A stretch of 64,000 bases of DNA from Liolophura sinensis. Lineage: Eukaryota; Mollusca; Polyplacophora; Chitonida; Chitonidae. Below are positions 13,101 to 28,100 of the stretch, piece by piece (within the stretch, counting starts at the first letter, position 1; each line of letters starts with the position of its first letter). Location: assembly GCF_032854445.1 (NCBI RefSeq), contig NC_088302.1, positions 1,364,001 through 1,428,000 on the forward strand, written 5' to 3'. The notes beneath the pieces were generated by a model. The model was not told where the DNA came from. It saw only the letters and a list, made by a program, of their open reading frames with translations, and did not search any database. Both the position numbers and the translations under genes were made by a program.

Positions 13101-16100
13101 TGTAGAACTGGCGTTGAACTGTAGACACTCATTCATTCCAACAGAAAGATTTGCATAATGACTTATCTTAATCATACATATAAACCTGTTCAACCTGTTG
13201 TATCACTCTGACCAAACCAACAGTTCATAACACTGATTTAATGACCTACATGTAATTGGTACAAGTAAATACTCAGCAAGACATCCAAAAAATGGCATCA
13301 TATTTCATTCCTTGCAAATATTCATCAAATCACACCTTACATGATTGAACTGTTTAAAGACACACCTAGCTTCAGTCTCATTCCTCTGACACAGATACCC
13401 TGGAATGCTTTGTCTTAACACAGGACATGCTGTATCATTTTGGCTTCTGGTAAGGTCTCTAACAGTCAGGTAGTTTCCGGTCACCTGCTGAGATTAACAA
13501 GACGCTTGAAATGGCTTACAACACTGGCCCTCAGAGACAAGCACCTCCATGCTGAGTGAACCTAAAGCCGACTGAACACGCCAGTGTTTGTATCAACAGT
13601 CCATTCAGTCATCAGCCAAGCCCTGTCAGTCAGACTGACTGAAGACTAGACAAACACAGATAAGCCAATCAAGGGGCAGACTGGGATAAAGGTACCACCT
13701 GCTGGTGGAGCATTCACTGACTTGTCCCTCCCCCAAGCCATCAATCAGCAGTGTCTGTCAGCTTATGATTGGCTGGGTAAGAAGTATCCCTATTTTCCCA
13801 GTATATAATGATTGCTCTGTGTTACACCAAACACACTCAAACTTTTTTTTGAACCAGCATCATAACCATCCTACCAGGAGTTTTTGCACTGTCTCCAAAA
13901 TGTGCACCAGCAGTTTCAACAGCAACAAGAAAGTGGCTGCAAAGCTTCAGAGTGCAGAAAGCTGTTTTGAGAAAGCCTGTGACCAAATCAAGATACTGAA
14001 CACCAAACTGAGCGATCTGCGGCAGAAGTATGAGCGAGCCAGCAGTCTGGGGCAGAGAGCGTTTCGTTACAGTCTTCAGCTCAGGATAGCCACAGCCGAA
14101 GGCCTCAGAGACACATACTGCATGTTTGCCAGCAACATGGCCGCCAGAGTCAGCAAACTGAGGAAGAAACTGTATCCTCAGGTGGAACGGCTGAGGCGGT
14201 GAAATGACATGCCGTGATGGATGACATGGCCCAGGGACAGAAGATTACCAAAGGTCCTTTTCAGGACCAACCCACTCCTTTTGAGAGAGTTCTTTCTATA
14301 ATAAGCACATCATAAATTTTAAATCGTCACAGCAACATCGCCTCAAAATATTCACAATTTTCACATGGCACCAAAGGTTGATTTCCATTTCAAGAGGAAC
14401 ACACAACATCTAAATTTTAGTTAGTGTTGAAACAAAGTAAGGAGTTACAAACCTTGAGATTAGTGATCTGAGCAAAGACTAGATTTGTGAGAGCCTCTCC
14501 GACTGCCATCCTGGCCCCTTGAGCTGGCTCTATCAACCCTTTGATTGGCTGTTCTCCTATCGCCGTAGCTGACCCTGTCTGTAACACAGTGTGATGGTCA
14601 ATATCTCTTACGGTACCTTCCCTGTAACCTCTGGAACTATCAGGTGGATCTGTTCATATGTATTATGACTATTGTAAAGCGTGCCTCAATACTGTGGAAC
14701 AATAATCTAACAGTTTTATTTACTCTGGTAGACAATTCATTAGTCATGAGACCCATAGTAATTTTCATTTGTTAATTTAGAACATCGGACTGACTATAAA
14801 ATCACCTACCCTAAATCCTCAGCCTTTTCGCATATGAATGAGCAACATACTATGCACATAGGTAATTTATGCACATTTTTAATTTGATTTTGGAGACAAA
14901 ACAACATTGGTTGGATCATCCAGTTTCACAAGAAGTATAATTTTATCAGTCAACACATAACAATGCATTCAGGACATGCTTGAATAAACCGCTGGCAAAC
15001 ATGTGAAAAAGTTGAAGAATTACAGCAAATCCTGGGGCTTTATCTTTTCTGCCAAATGACGCCATGAGACATAGATATTACAGAGGTCAATGTTACCTTC
15101 CCAAAGTAAGAGAGCGCTGTGATGGCCACATCAGCCAGGGGCGTGTGGAGAGGCCCCACACACTGCTGCTGGGCAACTAGGCCTGTCACTGACCGGTCTA
15201 CCTGCAACAAGGGCAGTCAGCTGTGTAAGATGCTGGAGGGTGAAATAAGGTATCATGCAAACAGACCAATGTAACATTAACTATAGAACTGTCCAAACTA
15301 GAAGGTATTGGAACAACATTATATCTCTGTCCTTCCAAATAAGGTTAGGCAAGAACGTAACTCCTACTTCAAAATTTATGACAAATTTCAACTTCTAGAG
15401 AATCACTGCGCTAAATGCAATAATTCTTTGGCTTCTACTGTATTTCCTTGATGACCTAACAGCAACGCTACAAAAACTTCTCTGACATCAAGATAGAAAA
15501 CCATCAAAGGAGATCTATATGACCACATGACAGTTATTTATAACTGGTCCAATAGGTGATGGTGTCACACTGCAGTAGGTGGCCTGGGTGATGGTGTCAC
15601 ACTGCAGTAGGTGGCCCAGTAGGTGATGGTGTCACACTGCAGTGGGTGGCCCAGTAGGTGATGGTATCACATTACAGTAGGTGGCCCAGTAGGTGATGGT
15701 GCCACATTACATAAGGTGGCCCAGTAGGTGATGGTGCCACATTACAGTAGGTGGCCCAGTAGGTGATGGTGCCATACCTTGTTAGTGAGGTAGCGCTTAC
15801 TGGCCACGGAGGGGAGGCGCAGCACTCTCTGTAAGGCGTCCAGGACACTCAGGTTCTCAGGTAAGGTGAGTCCCTCTACGGGAGGCAAGGAACGCTCCAG
15901 CTTAAACACCTGAGGGGTGGGGAAGAGTGAAATTCAGGGTCAAGGACTTTTCCAGTCACAACACTCAAAACACCCATATGTGCTGACTGGTTGTCTGGAT
16001 GTAATGGTGAGAACTAAGCACAGGTTGTAAATAATACACAAAGAATTTCCTTAAGTGATAGTAATATTACTGTTGAGAGATTACTATACTACAAGAGAGG

Positions 16101-19100
16101 GATTACTGTACAATAGGTGAGGGATTACTGTACAATAGGTGAGGGATTACTGCACAACAGGTGAGGGATTACTGCACTATATTTAAAGGATTACTGTACA
16201 ATGGGTGAGGGATTACTGTACTATACAAGAGAGATTACTGCACCATGTCTGAAGGATTACTGTACAATTGGTGAGGGGTTACTGTACTATATCTGAAGGA
16301 TTACTGTACAATAGGTGAGGGATTACTGTACTATATCTGAGGGATTACTGTACTATAGGTGAGGGCTTACTGTACTATAGATGAGGAATTACTCTACTAT
16401 AGATGAGGGCTTACTGTACAATAGGCGAGGGATTACTATACTATATCTGAAGGATTACTGTACAATAGGCGAGGGATTACTGCACTATATCTAAAGGATT
16501 ACTGTACAACAGGTGAGGGCTTACTGTACAATAGGCGAGGGATTACTGCACTATATCTAAAGGATTACTGTACAATGGGTGAGGGATTACTGTACTATAG
16601 AAGAAAGATTACTGCACTATATCTGAAGGATTGCAGTACTATAAAAGAGGGATTACAGTACTATAGTTGAGGGATTACTGTACTATACAAGAGAGATTAC
16701 TGTACTATAGATGAGGGATTACAGTACTATAGAAGAGGGATTACAGTGCTATAGTTGAGGGAATACAGAAATAAGACAACAGTAATAATATTGAAGTATT
16801 ACAATACTACTATTCATGGGCTGCAGTAAGCTACCATAGGGGATTAGAGAGCTAACACTGAAGGATTACCTTCCTGAAGTTGAGGGATTACAGCAGTGTT
16901 GCTGAGGGATTAGAGAACTAATACTGAAGGGTTATAGTACACAAGATGAGGGATCACAGTACTGCAGTTAAGGGACTACAATACAGATTTTGAGGGATTA
17001 TAGTGCAGGAGGGATCACGATAAAGGCATTGAGGGATTGCAGTACTGAAGTTGAGGGATTACAGTACAGAAGCTGAGGGGTTGCAGTATTAAAAACACTC
17101 AGGGAATGCAGTAAAGACATTGTGGGATTACAGTACAGAAATTGAGGGATTAGCACACTGAAGTTCAGGGATTACAGCCGTGAAGTTTTGTCTCACTTTC
17201 CTCGGCATCTTCCCCAACACAAGCTCCAAGTCTAGGTCAACGGGACAGTCTGTGCGGGCCCTCTTCGCTTCACGTCCATTCTCCTCGGTGATCTTCTCGC
17301 GATCAATCAGTCGTATCTAAAAACAAACTACAGCTAGTGATAAGCTCCTGGTTACAGTGGAGGTACACGTATTCAACTGTATCTCGTCCTGCTTCCTCGG
17401 CATTTTGGTGTGACATATTTCAGTAATTCCATGGTGTGACACATTTCAGTAATTCTATGGTGTGACAGATTTCAATACTTCCATGGTGTGACTGATTTCA
17501 GTACTTCCATGGTGTGACAGATTTCAGTAATTCTATGGTGTGACAGATTTCAGTACTTCCATGGTGTGACAGAATTTAGTACTTCCATGGTGTGACTGAT
17601 TTCAGTATTTCCATGGTGTGACAGATTTCAGTACTTCCATGGTGTGACTGATTTCAGTACTTTCATGGTGTGACAGATTTCAATACTTCCATGGTGTGAC
17701 AGATTTCAGTACTTCCATGGTGTGACAGATTTCAGTAATTCTATGGTGTGACAGATTTCAGTAATTCTATGGTGTGACAGATTTCAGTACTTCCATGGTG
17801 TGACAGAATTTAGTACTTCCATGGTGTGACAGATTTCAGTACTTCCATGGTGTGACAGATTTCAGTAATTCCATGGTGTGACAGATTTCAGTACTTCCAT
17901 GGTGTGACATATTTCAGTAATTCCATGGTGTGACAGATTTCAGTACTTCCATGGTGTGACAGAATTTAGTACTTCCACGGTGTGACATATTTCAGTAATT
18001 CCATGGTGTGACAGATTTCAGTACTTCCATGGTGTGACAGATTTCAGTAATTCCATGGTGTGACAGATTTCAGTACTTCCACGGTGTGACAGAATTTAGT
18101 ACTTCCACACAGGCCATTGCTAGGCACAGTTACAGGACTCACTACTACACAAGTCACTGCTACCAGAGTAAAAGAATTATTTCACGCTAAATTTCACATC
18201 TGAAATAAGCTACAGTAACCTGGCCTGATCAATGGCCTTTCATACACAGGATGCAGCAACCGATTCCATAAATCCATTCCTGGACTTACATTTGAACATC
18301 AAAATTAAAAATCTTGTCACAATGCTGAGATCTTGAAGGATGAAAATCTTGAAAATGAAAGATGAACATCTGGAAAACTTTGTGCAAAGATAACATTTAT
18401 ATGATGGTCAAAACTGTAATTTTTAGGGCTCAAAGATAACGTCTAAAAATGTGTTTCACATTTTGATTTGAATTCGAAATGCTTTGTGAAATCTATCACA
18501 GGTACATCAGACCCATGCCCGTACCTTGCCGTCCCCTGTTACTGTGCCCACATAGCAGACAGGGCACCTCTCTCTCTGACTGAGAGCGTCCAGCACACCC
18601 CGGTCAGCCTGACGAACCAGTGCAGCATTACTCTCCTGGTACTCTGCCCCCCACAGCTCCAGGATGTTGATGGTCGGGTCTCCCATCTCAAAATCCTCGG
18701 CTCTGATCACTGCTCCTGCAGGTGCAACAATCTCCTTAAGGACATTACCTGTAATCAGAGGGTGAAGCCAAAAATTGATACATCACAACACTTACCGGTA
18801 GATAAAGAGACACGGCCTTAGTCTGGCATTTTGGGTGTGAAGAGAAATTCAACATAGGTTGCCACTTTGGTGAACGAAAACTTTCTGTCCTTTATCCATC
18901 TTTCAAAATTCGGACTTGAATCCACATATAGCCTGACTCACAGTGAGAAATTAAAGATCTACACTAGTCTTTGCACAGATTCTGTTCAATGTTTTAATTC
19001 CATGTTCAATCAGCAAGCAGAGAAATGTACCAGAGAATCAACTGAGCATAACACCTTGATGAATCTTCCAGCAATCAGTTTGCTCTAGCTCCCTGAAACA

Positions 19101-22100
19101 ACAGCTACAGAATTATTACTTTAAAGACAAGGGAAGACAAGTTTTTGACAAGGGAAAGACAAGTTTTTGACAAGGGAAAGACAAGTTTTTGACAAGGGAA
19201 AGACAAGTTTTTGACAAGGGAAGACAAGTTTTTCCATTTTCCATTCTTCTTTAAGAATATCTAGAATAGTAGAAAAAAAACAAAAAAACACTTTCATCCC
19301 ACAAGTGGATTAGGGCAGAAATGAATTACAGGTGAACGACCTAAAGTTTCACCCTAGGACTTGGAAAGTGTATCCCATGATTCACTGTGCTGACTGTGGT
19401 TCTTACTGACTGGGTGCCGTATGAGAGCATCAGGGGTGGTCAGGGGATCATAAGGACAGTTCAAGAATACAACAGACAAGCTCACGCTTCACTGAGCAGT
19501 TAGTCTATGCTCCTATCACCAACAGTTCATGTTTTCCTCAGTTTTAATCAGTGATTTTAGCACATGCATTTCGCAACAGGTTGATTGTCTTATTACTATT
19601 ATTTTGTGATAAATGGGAATTTAGGAGAAATCTCTCTGGAGATTAAGTGTGACTACCCAGTGCCTTTACGCATGTCGAGTGCCGAGTCACATATCCGTTT
19701 TTAAACATCAGGGCTCTCTGTATACAGAATTTAGCTAACCTGAATGATCGGTTTGTCTGCAGAGTATATTGTGTAAGTACATTCCTTGTTTGGCCTAGTC
19801 ATGCTTTGAGACAGTGTTTGAAATTTGAAGATTTGTAATAGAAATCATCTGTCTCAATAGTTTCTTTTCATTCATGAGTATATTTAGAGATGTACATGTA
19901 TACCTACTGGAAACCGGCCCACCTCACTGTCAGTGACTTGACCACATGTGGCCAGGATTAGCTACCAGTGCTGCTAAGTGCCATGCAGGGTAATGAAAGG
20001 GGTTGGGGGTGGTGGTGACTAGTCGCTCTCTTCTGTCATCTTGCTGCCAACTCAGATTGTGCCAAAGTAAACCACAGTGATACTTTAGGTTATTTTCCGT
20101 ACTATCGCTGTGAGGAGTTTCCAATGTACTCTCAACCATTCACAAAATCTTCACTTTCAAACAAGTCAGACTCTTCCACCCATACCCCTGAAAGCTGTCG
20201 TATAAGCCTCCTCTCCCAGTGCTTCCGCCAGACGTGACTGAGAGTAGAGGAGAGTTATGCCTCACTGTGACTGAGAGTAGAGCAGAGTTAAGCCTCCCCA
20301 TGACTGAGGTTAGAGAGTTAATCCCTACTGTGACTAAGAGTAGAGGAGAGTTAAGCCTCACTGTGACTGAGTGTAGAGCAGAGTTAAGCTTCCCTGTCAC
20401 TGAGGTTGGAGAATTAAGCCTCACTTTGACTGAGAGAGTAGAGAGTTAAGCCTCACTGTGACTGAGAGTAGAGCAGAGTTAAGCCTCACTGTGACTGAGT
20501 TTAGAGCAGAGTTAAGCCTCCCCATGACTGAGGTTAGAGAGTTAATCCCTACTGTGACTAAGAGTAGAGGAGAGTTAAGCCTCACTGTGACTGAGTGTAG
20601 AGCAGAGTTAAGCTTCCCTGTGACTGAGGTTAGAGAATTAATCCCTACTGTGACTAAGAGTAAAGGAGAGTTAAGCCTCACTGTGACTGAGTGTAGAGCA
20701 GAGTTAAGCCTCCCCGTGACTGAGGTTAGAGAATTAATCCCTACTGTGACTAAGAGTAGAGGAGAGTTAAGCCTCACAGTGACTGAGTGTAGAGCAGAGT
20801 TAAGCCTCCCCATGACTGAGGTTAGGGAGTTAATCCCTTCTGTGACTAAGAGTAGAGGAGAGTTAAGCCTCACAGTGACTGAGTGTAGAGCAGAGTTAAG
20901 CCTCCCCGTGACTGATGGTAGAAAGTTAATCCCCACCGTGACTGAGGGTAGAGAGTTAAGCCTCACTGTGACTGAGGGTAGAGGAGAATTAAACCTCACA
21001 GTTACTGAGGGTAGAAAAGAGTTAAGTCTCACCGTGATTGAGGATAGAGAAGAGTTAAGCCTCACTGTGACTGAGGGTAGAGGAGAGTTAAGCCTCACAG
21101 TGACTGAGGTTAGAAGAGAGTTAAGCCTTACTGTGACGGAGGGTAGAGAGCTAAACCTCACTGTAACTGAGGGTAGAGGAGAGTTAATCCCCACCATGAC
21201 TGAGGGTAAAGGCGAGTTAACCCTCACGGTGACTGAGGGTAGTGGAGAGTTAAGCATCAGGGTGACTGAGGGTAGAGGAGAGTTATGCCTCACCATGACT
21301 GAGGGTAGAGAACTAAGCCTCACCGCCACTGAGGGTAGAGAGTTAAGCCTCACTGTGACTCAGGGTAGAGAACTAAGCCTCACCGTAACTGAGGGTAGAG
21401 GAGAGTTAATCCAAACCGTGACTGAGGGTAAAGAAGAGTTAAGCCTCACTGTGACTGAGGGTAGAGAGCTAACCTCACCATGACTGAGGGCAGAGGAAAG
21501 TTAAGCCTCATCATGACTGAGGGTAAAGAAGAGTTAAGCCTCACCAAAACTGAGGGTAGGGAAGAGTTAAGCCTCACAGTGACTGAGGGTAGAGAGTTTA
21601 GCCTCACTATAACTGAGGGTAGAGAGTTCAGCCTCACGCGACTGAGGGTAGAGTTTAGCCTCACCGTAACAGAGGGTAAAGAGTTAAGCTTCACCATAAC
21701 TGAGGGTAGAGAGTTTAGCCTCACCATTGCCGCCTGCTCCCTGATCATGTATACTACAGATGGGGTTCTGCCTCATCTCCACACACCCCCGTATCACCCT
21801 GTTCAGCTTCTGCTCCATTTCTGCATCTCCCCGCTGCACCGCCCCATAATCCAGCTCTGCCTGGTTGTCCCCCTGTACCTGAATAGAGGAGGCCGCCCCA
21901 CCCCCGACACCTATCCTGTACACCGGGCCTCCCAGCTTCACCACTTCCATTCCTGACCGAGGCAGAAGATGAGGAGACATATTCAATGGAAGAACATTAA
22001 CCAAATTGCTAGTCATCTAATTCAGCATATCTAATTCAGCATGATGTATCCTTCAAACTCCAAAATTAGATTAAATTTCTAACTGAGAAGATTAAATGTA

Positions 22101-25100
22101 GAATATTTTAACCAGAAGTTTAGAAACAACGAGCTCAACACAAGAGCTAATTCTTTTCAGGGGTTTTCCTAGCCTCTTTCTCAGAAAATACCGGAAAACT
22201 GAGTTTTAGACAAATTTTATATTGAGTTTTCATGAAATAAATTGAGTTTCTGTATTTTTCTAACTTGGTGGTTGTTCTTCTTTCAGACGTGTTTCGTCGC
22301 TTGTGGACTAGTGCTGACTTTACTTCATCTCTCCCTAGAGTCGCTGATTTTACTTCATCTCTCGCTAGAGTCCCCGACTTTACTTCACCTCTCCCTAAAA
22401 TCGCTGATTTTACTTCACCTCTTGCTAGAGTCGCTGATTTTACTTCATCTCTCGCCAGAGTCGCTGACTTCACTTCAACTCTCATTAGAGTCGCTGATTT
22501 TACTTCATGAGTCGCTGACTTTACTTCATCTCTCCCTAGAGTCGCTGATTTTACTTCATCTCTCGCTAGAGTCCCCGACTTTACTTCACCTCTCCCTAAA
22601 ATCGCTGATTTTACTTCACCTCTCGCTAGAGTCGCTGATTTTACTTCATCTCTCGCTAGAGTCGCTGACTTCACTTCAACTCTCATTAGAGTCGCTGATT
22701 TTACTTCATGAGTCGCTGAGTTTACTTCATCTCTCGCTAGAGTCCCTGACTTCACTTCATCTCTCGCTAGAGTCGCTGACTTTACTTCAACTCTCGCTAG
22801 TCGCTGACTTTACTTCAACTCTCTTGCTAGAGTCCCTGACTTTACTTCATCTCTCGCTAGAGTGGCTGAGTTTACCTCATCTCTCGCTAGAGTTGCCGCA
22901 TATCACCACTACTGGTCAAAGGTTACCCGCACACAAGGCTGTGATCTGGGTTTTCCCCTGGCACTCACCTCGGATGGAACACTTTCAGCAGTCGGTAATC
23001 CCCTTAACGGACAAACGAAATCGCCTACAGACAAATGATTGCTCACTAGAAGGGTCCATTCAATGCACAACACATCCATGTGAGCAAGGTGTGGAACATG
23101 AATAACCCACCAATCAACCAAATCATAGTTAATAAAAGTATGGCGTGAAACATTCACTTCAAACCGACAAGTGACAGTTCTCCACGCGAATCATCTTTAT
23201 TTACATCGGTAAATACCATTTTCCTGCACCTCGGTTTTCTGTTTGAATATCTTATATTGTTTGCTTGACATTATCCCGAAAATCGAGTATAAGGATGGCT
23301 GATGTTTACTGATATGCGGAGACCTTTGCCATCCTTAGCCCGGAAGAGGTGTGCACTCACTTATGACATTGTATCTATACTCAGCTACCCCAATGACAAA
23401 GCTTGCTGTGTTCACAACACTCAATATTCAAATCCACTTAATACATTGATCTATCCACAAGTTAAGACATTAATGCACTTTTTGCAACCATTGGCACTGG
23501 CCTTTATCTGATATTTCCTCAGAATTTCCTTTCAAAATTCGAAAATAAGGTCTGCTTTGAGCTACTCACCGCGTAATGCCATCTACCCGACTGACCTAAA
23601 CTGTTACGTCAATCACACAGTCATCGTCTAATGAGAATCTGACACGATGTCAAAATATATCGCAACATTATTTAAGTATCCCAATCCACAGAACAGCTCA
23701 GCACACAAAGATGCATGGATGACGATGTCATTTTGAAAGCTAATTGTGGAGTGAAGTAAAAATATGAAGTGCCAGATACTTTTAAAAAATATAAAAAAAT
23801 AAAACAATAACCGTACATGTCTAATGGAAACAGTCTGACATTTGTGAGTAGGGCACAAAAGCGAGATACCATAAAAAGCCACTCGACACGCCACGGAATT
23901 GGATAAAAATCGTCCTGAAGACCGCGATGTCGGCGAATCTAATTCTCTTGACTTTTGTTTTCTTGTATTTTCGTTCCGCTGAATAAGTCGACGGAAGGCA
24001 CTGCGTCATTCAGCATTTACAACAACAAAATAGTTATTTCGATCAGTGGGCAAAACCGTTCATAAACGCAACATTCCAAAAAGGTAATAGCCCATGGGGC
24101 AACACCAAATGTTACTTGGTAAATAAACTTGTACAAAACAAGGCCTTTGTTTATGACTGAAGTAGCAACGTAAATGTTTACAGAAGTATTTTCCCAACTG
24201 TTTACTGTTCTTTATAAATCACCAAGTCACTCAAAATCACTAACACTATATTAGAGTCAGTATAACCTCTTCACTTAAGGACTTTTTAGATTTACGTGCA
24301 CGTCAACAATCATGTATACAAAGGTAATGCTACTGTACATTGGACTATACAATTAGCCTTCCTCTTGGAAAGTAGTATTAAATATAGATTAGAAATATCC
24401 AATCGCCTTGCACCATTATCACCAGAATCAGCTGTAAATATCACCAGCTGAGATGAAATAATTTGTTACCTAACAATCAAACGCCCTTCCACTTAAAAAT
24501 ATCTATAATATAATTTAACACTGAGTTTAAGATACATTAAACGCCTTATGAGTTGTACCTCATAAATGTTGAAGTGTGCTGTTCATTTAACCAAACTTGG
24601 AGGCGTTTAATAAGAAAGGATTAAAATGGATTTAACATTGCATTTAAGGTATTTGAAACACTATACAGAGAGAAAAATTAAGTCATGATACATAAATGAC
24701 GAAAAAATATTGAGTTTTCTCATTGTTCAAATTGAGTTTATAAAAAGAAAAGCCCCTGCTTTTAGACCTATCTTGCAAATCTCTTCAATAATCTTGTTAC
24801 GAACCGTGGACACACTATTAATGAAACTCCCACAAATAATGCCTCCCACTCACCCTTCTGGGCCTCTTCTTTACAGACATGCTCTGAGCTGAGCATTCCG
24901 ATGCCTCCGCTGAACATGATAGGTTTGATATATTCTCTCCTCTCTCCATTGGACAGCTTCATGCCGAATGAGCGAGCAAACCCCGTCAGTACTGGCTCTC
25001 CAAACTTGTTCCCATAATCGGACGCTCCATTACTGGCCTCGATGGCCACCTCCACTGGTGAGGCAAAGTTACTGGGGTACTCAAAGGATGGATCCTCCCA

Positions 25101-28100
25101 GGGCAATGGGTAACCTGTGGCAGTGTAAAACAGGGGTAAGCAGTTAGTCAACATGGTGGGAGGGGGTTGAGTATTTATTTTATCTATTTGATTGGTGTTC
25201 TACACCATACTCAAGTATACTGCTTGTCCAGCATTATGTTTGGAGAAACCCACAACCATCTGCAGGTTGCTGGCAGACCTTCCCAAGTATGACTGGAGAG
25301 GAAGCCAGCAGGAGCAGGACTTGAACTCACAGCGACTGCATTGGTAAGTCCCGAGAGGTTGAAATAAATTTATGTTAAAATTAAACTAATAAATAAGTTC
25401 ATTTGTAAAATGATATTCTCCAAAATACAATATATGATGTAAGTAGTTCACTTGTTCCCTTCTTTTTTTGAAACATATTTGTATCATTTCTAAAATATTC
25501 CACCTAAACTAAGATGCAAACATCTTACAAAACCAAAATCCACCCACCCCCACCAACCCAGCCTCCAAAACAAAGAAAACAAAATATCCTGAATTGGTTG
25601 GAAATCACTAACCAAACATAAGGCACTGTTTTAATTCCTGTTAACAGTTTCAGACTTTGAATATTAAAAGAACCAAGACCTAAAAACATCAGACTTCAAC
25701 CTCTAACACTGACCTGGAATGTGGAGATTGCCAAAGCTGTAGCCCGCTGTGCCAGCCACCACATGTGCCCCACGGCCTGTGGCCTGGACGTCCCGGATAC
25801 GACCCCCTGTCCCCGTCGTGGCCCCTGGGAATGGAGCCACACCTAAACAACAACAGCACAAGGTGATACTTCAATTGTGTTCTGTAAGAGGAAAATTCTT
25901 GAGCACAATGGTAGACACAAATCAATCAATAAATCTATTGCTGTTGTGAGGTGAGTACAGTAAACAATGCCTAAGGCTGTCATGTTGATACTTAAAACAA
26001 CTGACAGTGTACAGTTGGTATATCTTGCACTGGGTGAATGCCTACCATAAATCACAATAAGGCATCACTCGAGAAACTTATTAGTTCACAATACATATAA
26101 TCAATTTATAACCCCAATTTTCTATGATTGGGGAGGGAGATCTTTCTGCTCCTTATTAAGGAAACCTCAATTTTCTATGATTGGGGCGGGAGACCTTTCT
26201 GTCCCTTATTAAGGAAACCCCAATTTTCTATGATTGGGGCGGGAGACCTTTCTGTTCCTTATTAAGGAAACCTCAATTTTCTATGACTGGGGAGGGAGAC
26301 CTTTCTGCCCCTTACTGAGGAAACCCTGATTTTCTAAGATTGGGGTGGGAAACCTTTCTGCTCCTTATTAAGGAAAACCCAATTTTCTATGATTGGGGCG
26401 GCAGATCTTTCTGTCCCTTATTAAGGAAACCTCAATTTTCTATGACTGGGGAGGGAGACCTTTCTGCCCCTTACTGAAGAAACCCCGATTTTCTAAGATT
26501 GGGGTGGGAAACCTTTCTGCTCCTTATTACGGAAAACCCAATTTTCTATGATTGGGGCAGGAGACCTTTCTGTCCCTTATTAAGGAAACCCCAATTTTCT
26601 ATGATTGGGGAGGGAGATCTTTCTGTCCCTTATTAAGGAAACCTCAATTTTCTATGATTGGGGAGGGAGACCTTTTTGCCCCTTATTGAGGAAACCCCGA
26701 TTTTCTATGATTGGGCCGGGAGCCATTTCTGCTCTCTGTTAGGCAACACCGATTTTCTATGATTGGGGCGGGAGACATTTCTGCCCCATGTTAAGCAAAC
26801 CCAAATTTTCTATGACTGTTGCGGAAGACATTTCTGCTGCCTGTTCGGCAACACCAATTTTCTTTGATAGGGGCAGGAGACATTTCTACCCCTTGTTTGG
26901 CAAACCCAATTTTCTTTGATTGGGGCAGGAGACATTTCTGCCGCATGTTAAGGAAACCCCAATTTTCAATGATTGGGCTGGGAGACATTTCTGCCCCTTA
27001 TTAAGGTAACCCCAATTTTCTACGATTGGGGCAGGAGTCATTCCTGCACTCTGTTAGGCAACACCAACTTTCTATGATTGGGGTGGGAGACATTTCTGCC
27101 CCATGTTAAGGAAACCCCAATTTTCTATGATTGGGGTGGGAGACATTTCTGCTCCTTGGGGGAGATGACGCTAACAAATCCTGGAATAAAAATAAAATTA
27201 AAAAAAAACACCTTTTTAATTTATCTGACCTTGACACTTGAATCATTTTTCTGTTTTTCAAGGTTGTCTAATCAACTCCACATGTTTAACAGGAAAACTT
27301 GTTCGGACAGTCCACATTTCCCAAAAGTTGGATGGTTTGTTAGTGTTATTTTTACACCCTTTTCCCCTTCATTCTGCCCATAAAACAGAAATATAAATTG
27401 GTGTTGCCTTATGCTGAGCTTACCTGTTGGGAAATTGTGGGTCTCTGCGGTGAAGACGATATGCCTGGCCTCATCCTTCACACAAAATGGTGCGGCTTTA
27501 CAGGGATTCTCAGAGGATAGGCACTTCACCTCATACCCCTTAATACAGCTGAAAGGTAAGGCACAAGTCAATCTTGTTATTGATTGTTATTTACGGAGAT
27601 CAATCATTTTTAACTAAATAAATAAATACAATACAGTCTTATATTTATATAGTCCTAGGCTTCATTGATCAGCAGTTGCACTGTTTAGTCAATTGCAATG
27701 GAAACAAATTAACACAAACCTTTAACACATAGTTTATGACATCCGCCAACTGAAGGTATACATTCATTTATTTAAAATAAATAATGCTTCTCCAGACAAT
27801 GTTTCAATGGTAGCAAATTATTAACAGGAAAGTAAACTGTGCTGAATAGGTCATCTTCTTGTAGGAGCAATCTAACCTGCTGTTGTCCGAGAACTTGATG
27901 ATGTTGTTGTTGTTGGAGGTGATCTGGGTGGCCATGATCTGGGAGAAGAGATCCTCTTCCTCCTCCAGCTCCTCAATCTGCATACGACCTTTGAAGAACC
28001 AATGTCGGCTGTGCTCGCTAAAACATTACCATTTACAATGTCAGTTAGAAAGCTATTGGAAAAGTTCACTTTACAAACGTGTTGTTTTCTCTCACATATC

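Noticed and set aside
17391..17402. TTCCTCGGCATT matching the end of PFAS exon 11 as a further junction-derived array
   Set aside because: A match of about 12 bases occurs once at the array edge and is not part of the repeat unit, so it may be chance.
20421..21483. Open frames of more than 300 codons on both strands
   Set aside because: They arise from a minisatellite with units of 30/33 bases lacking stops; both strands open at once and the array derives from a splice donor.
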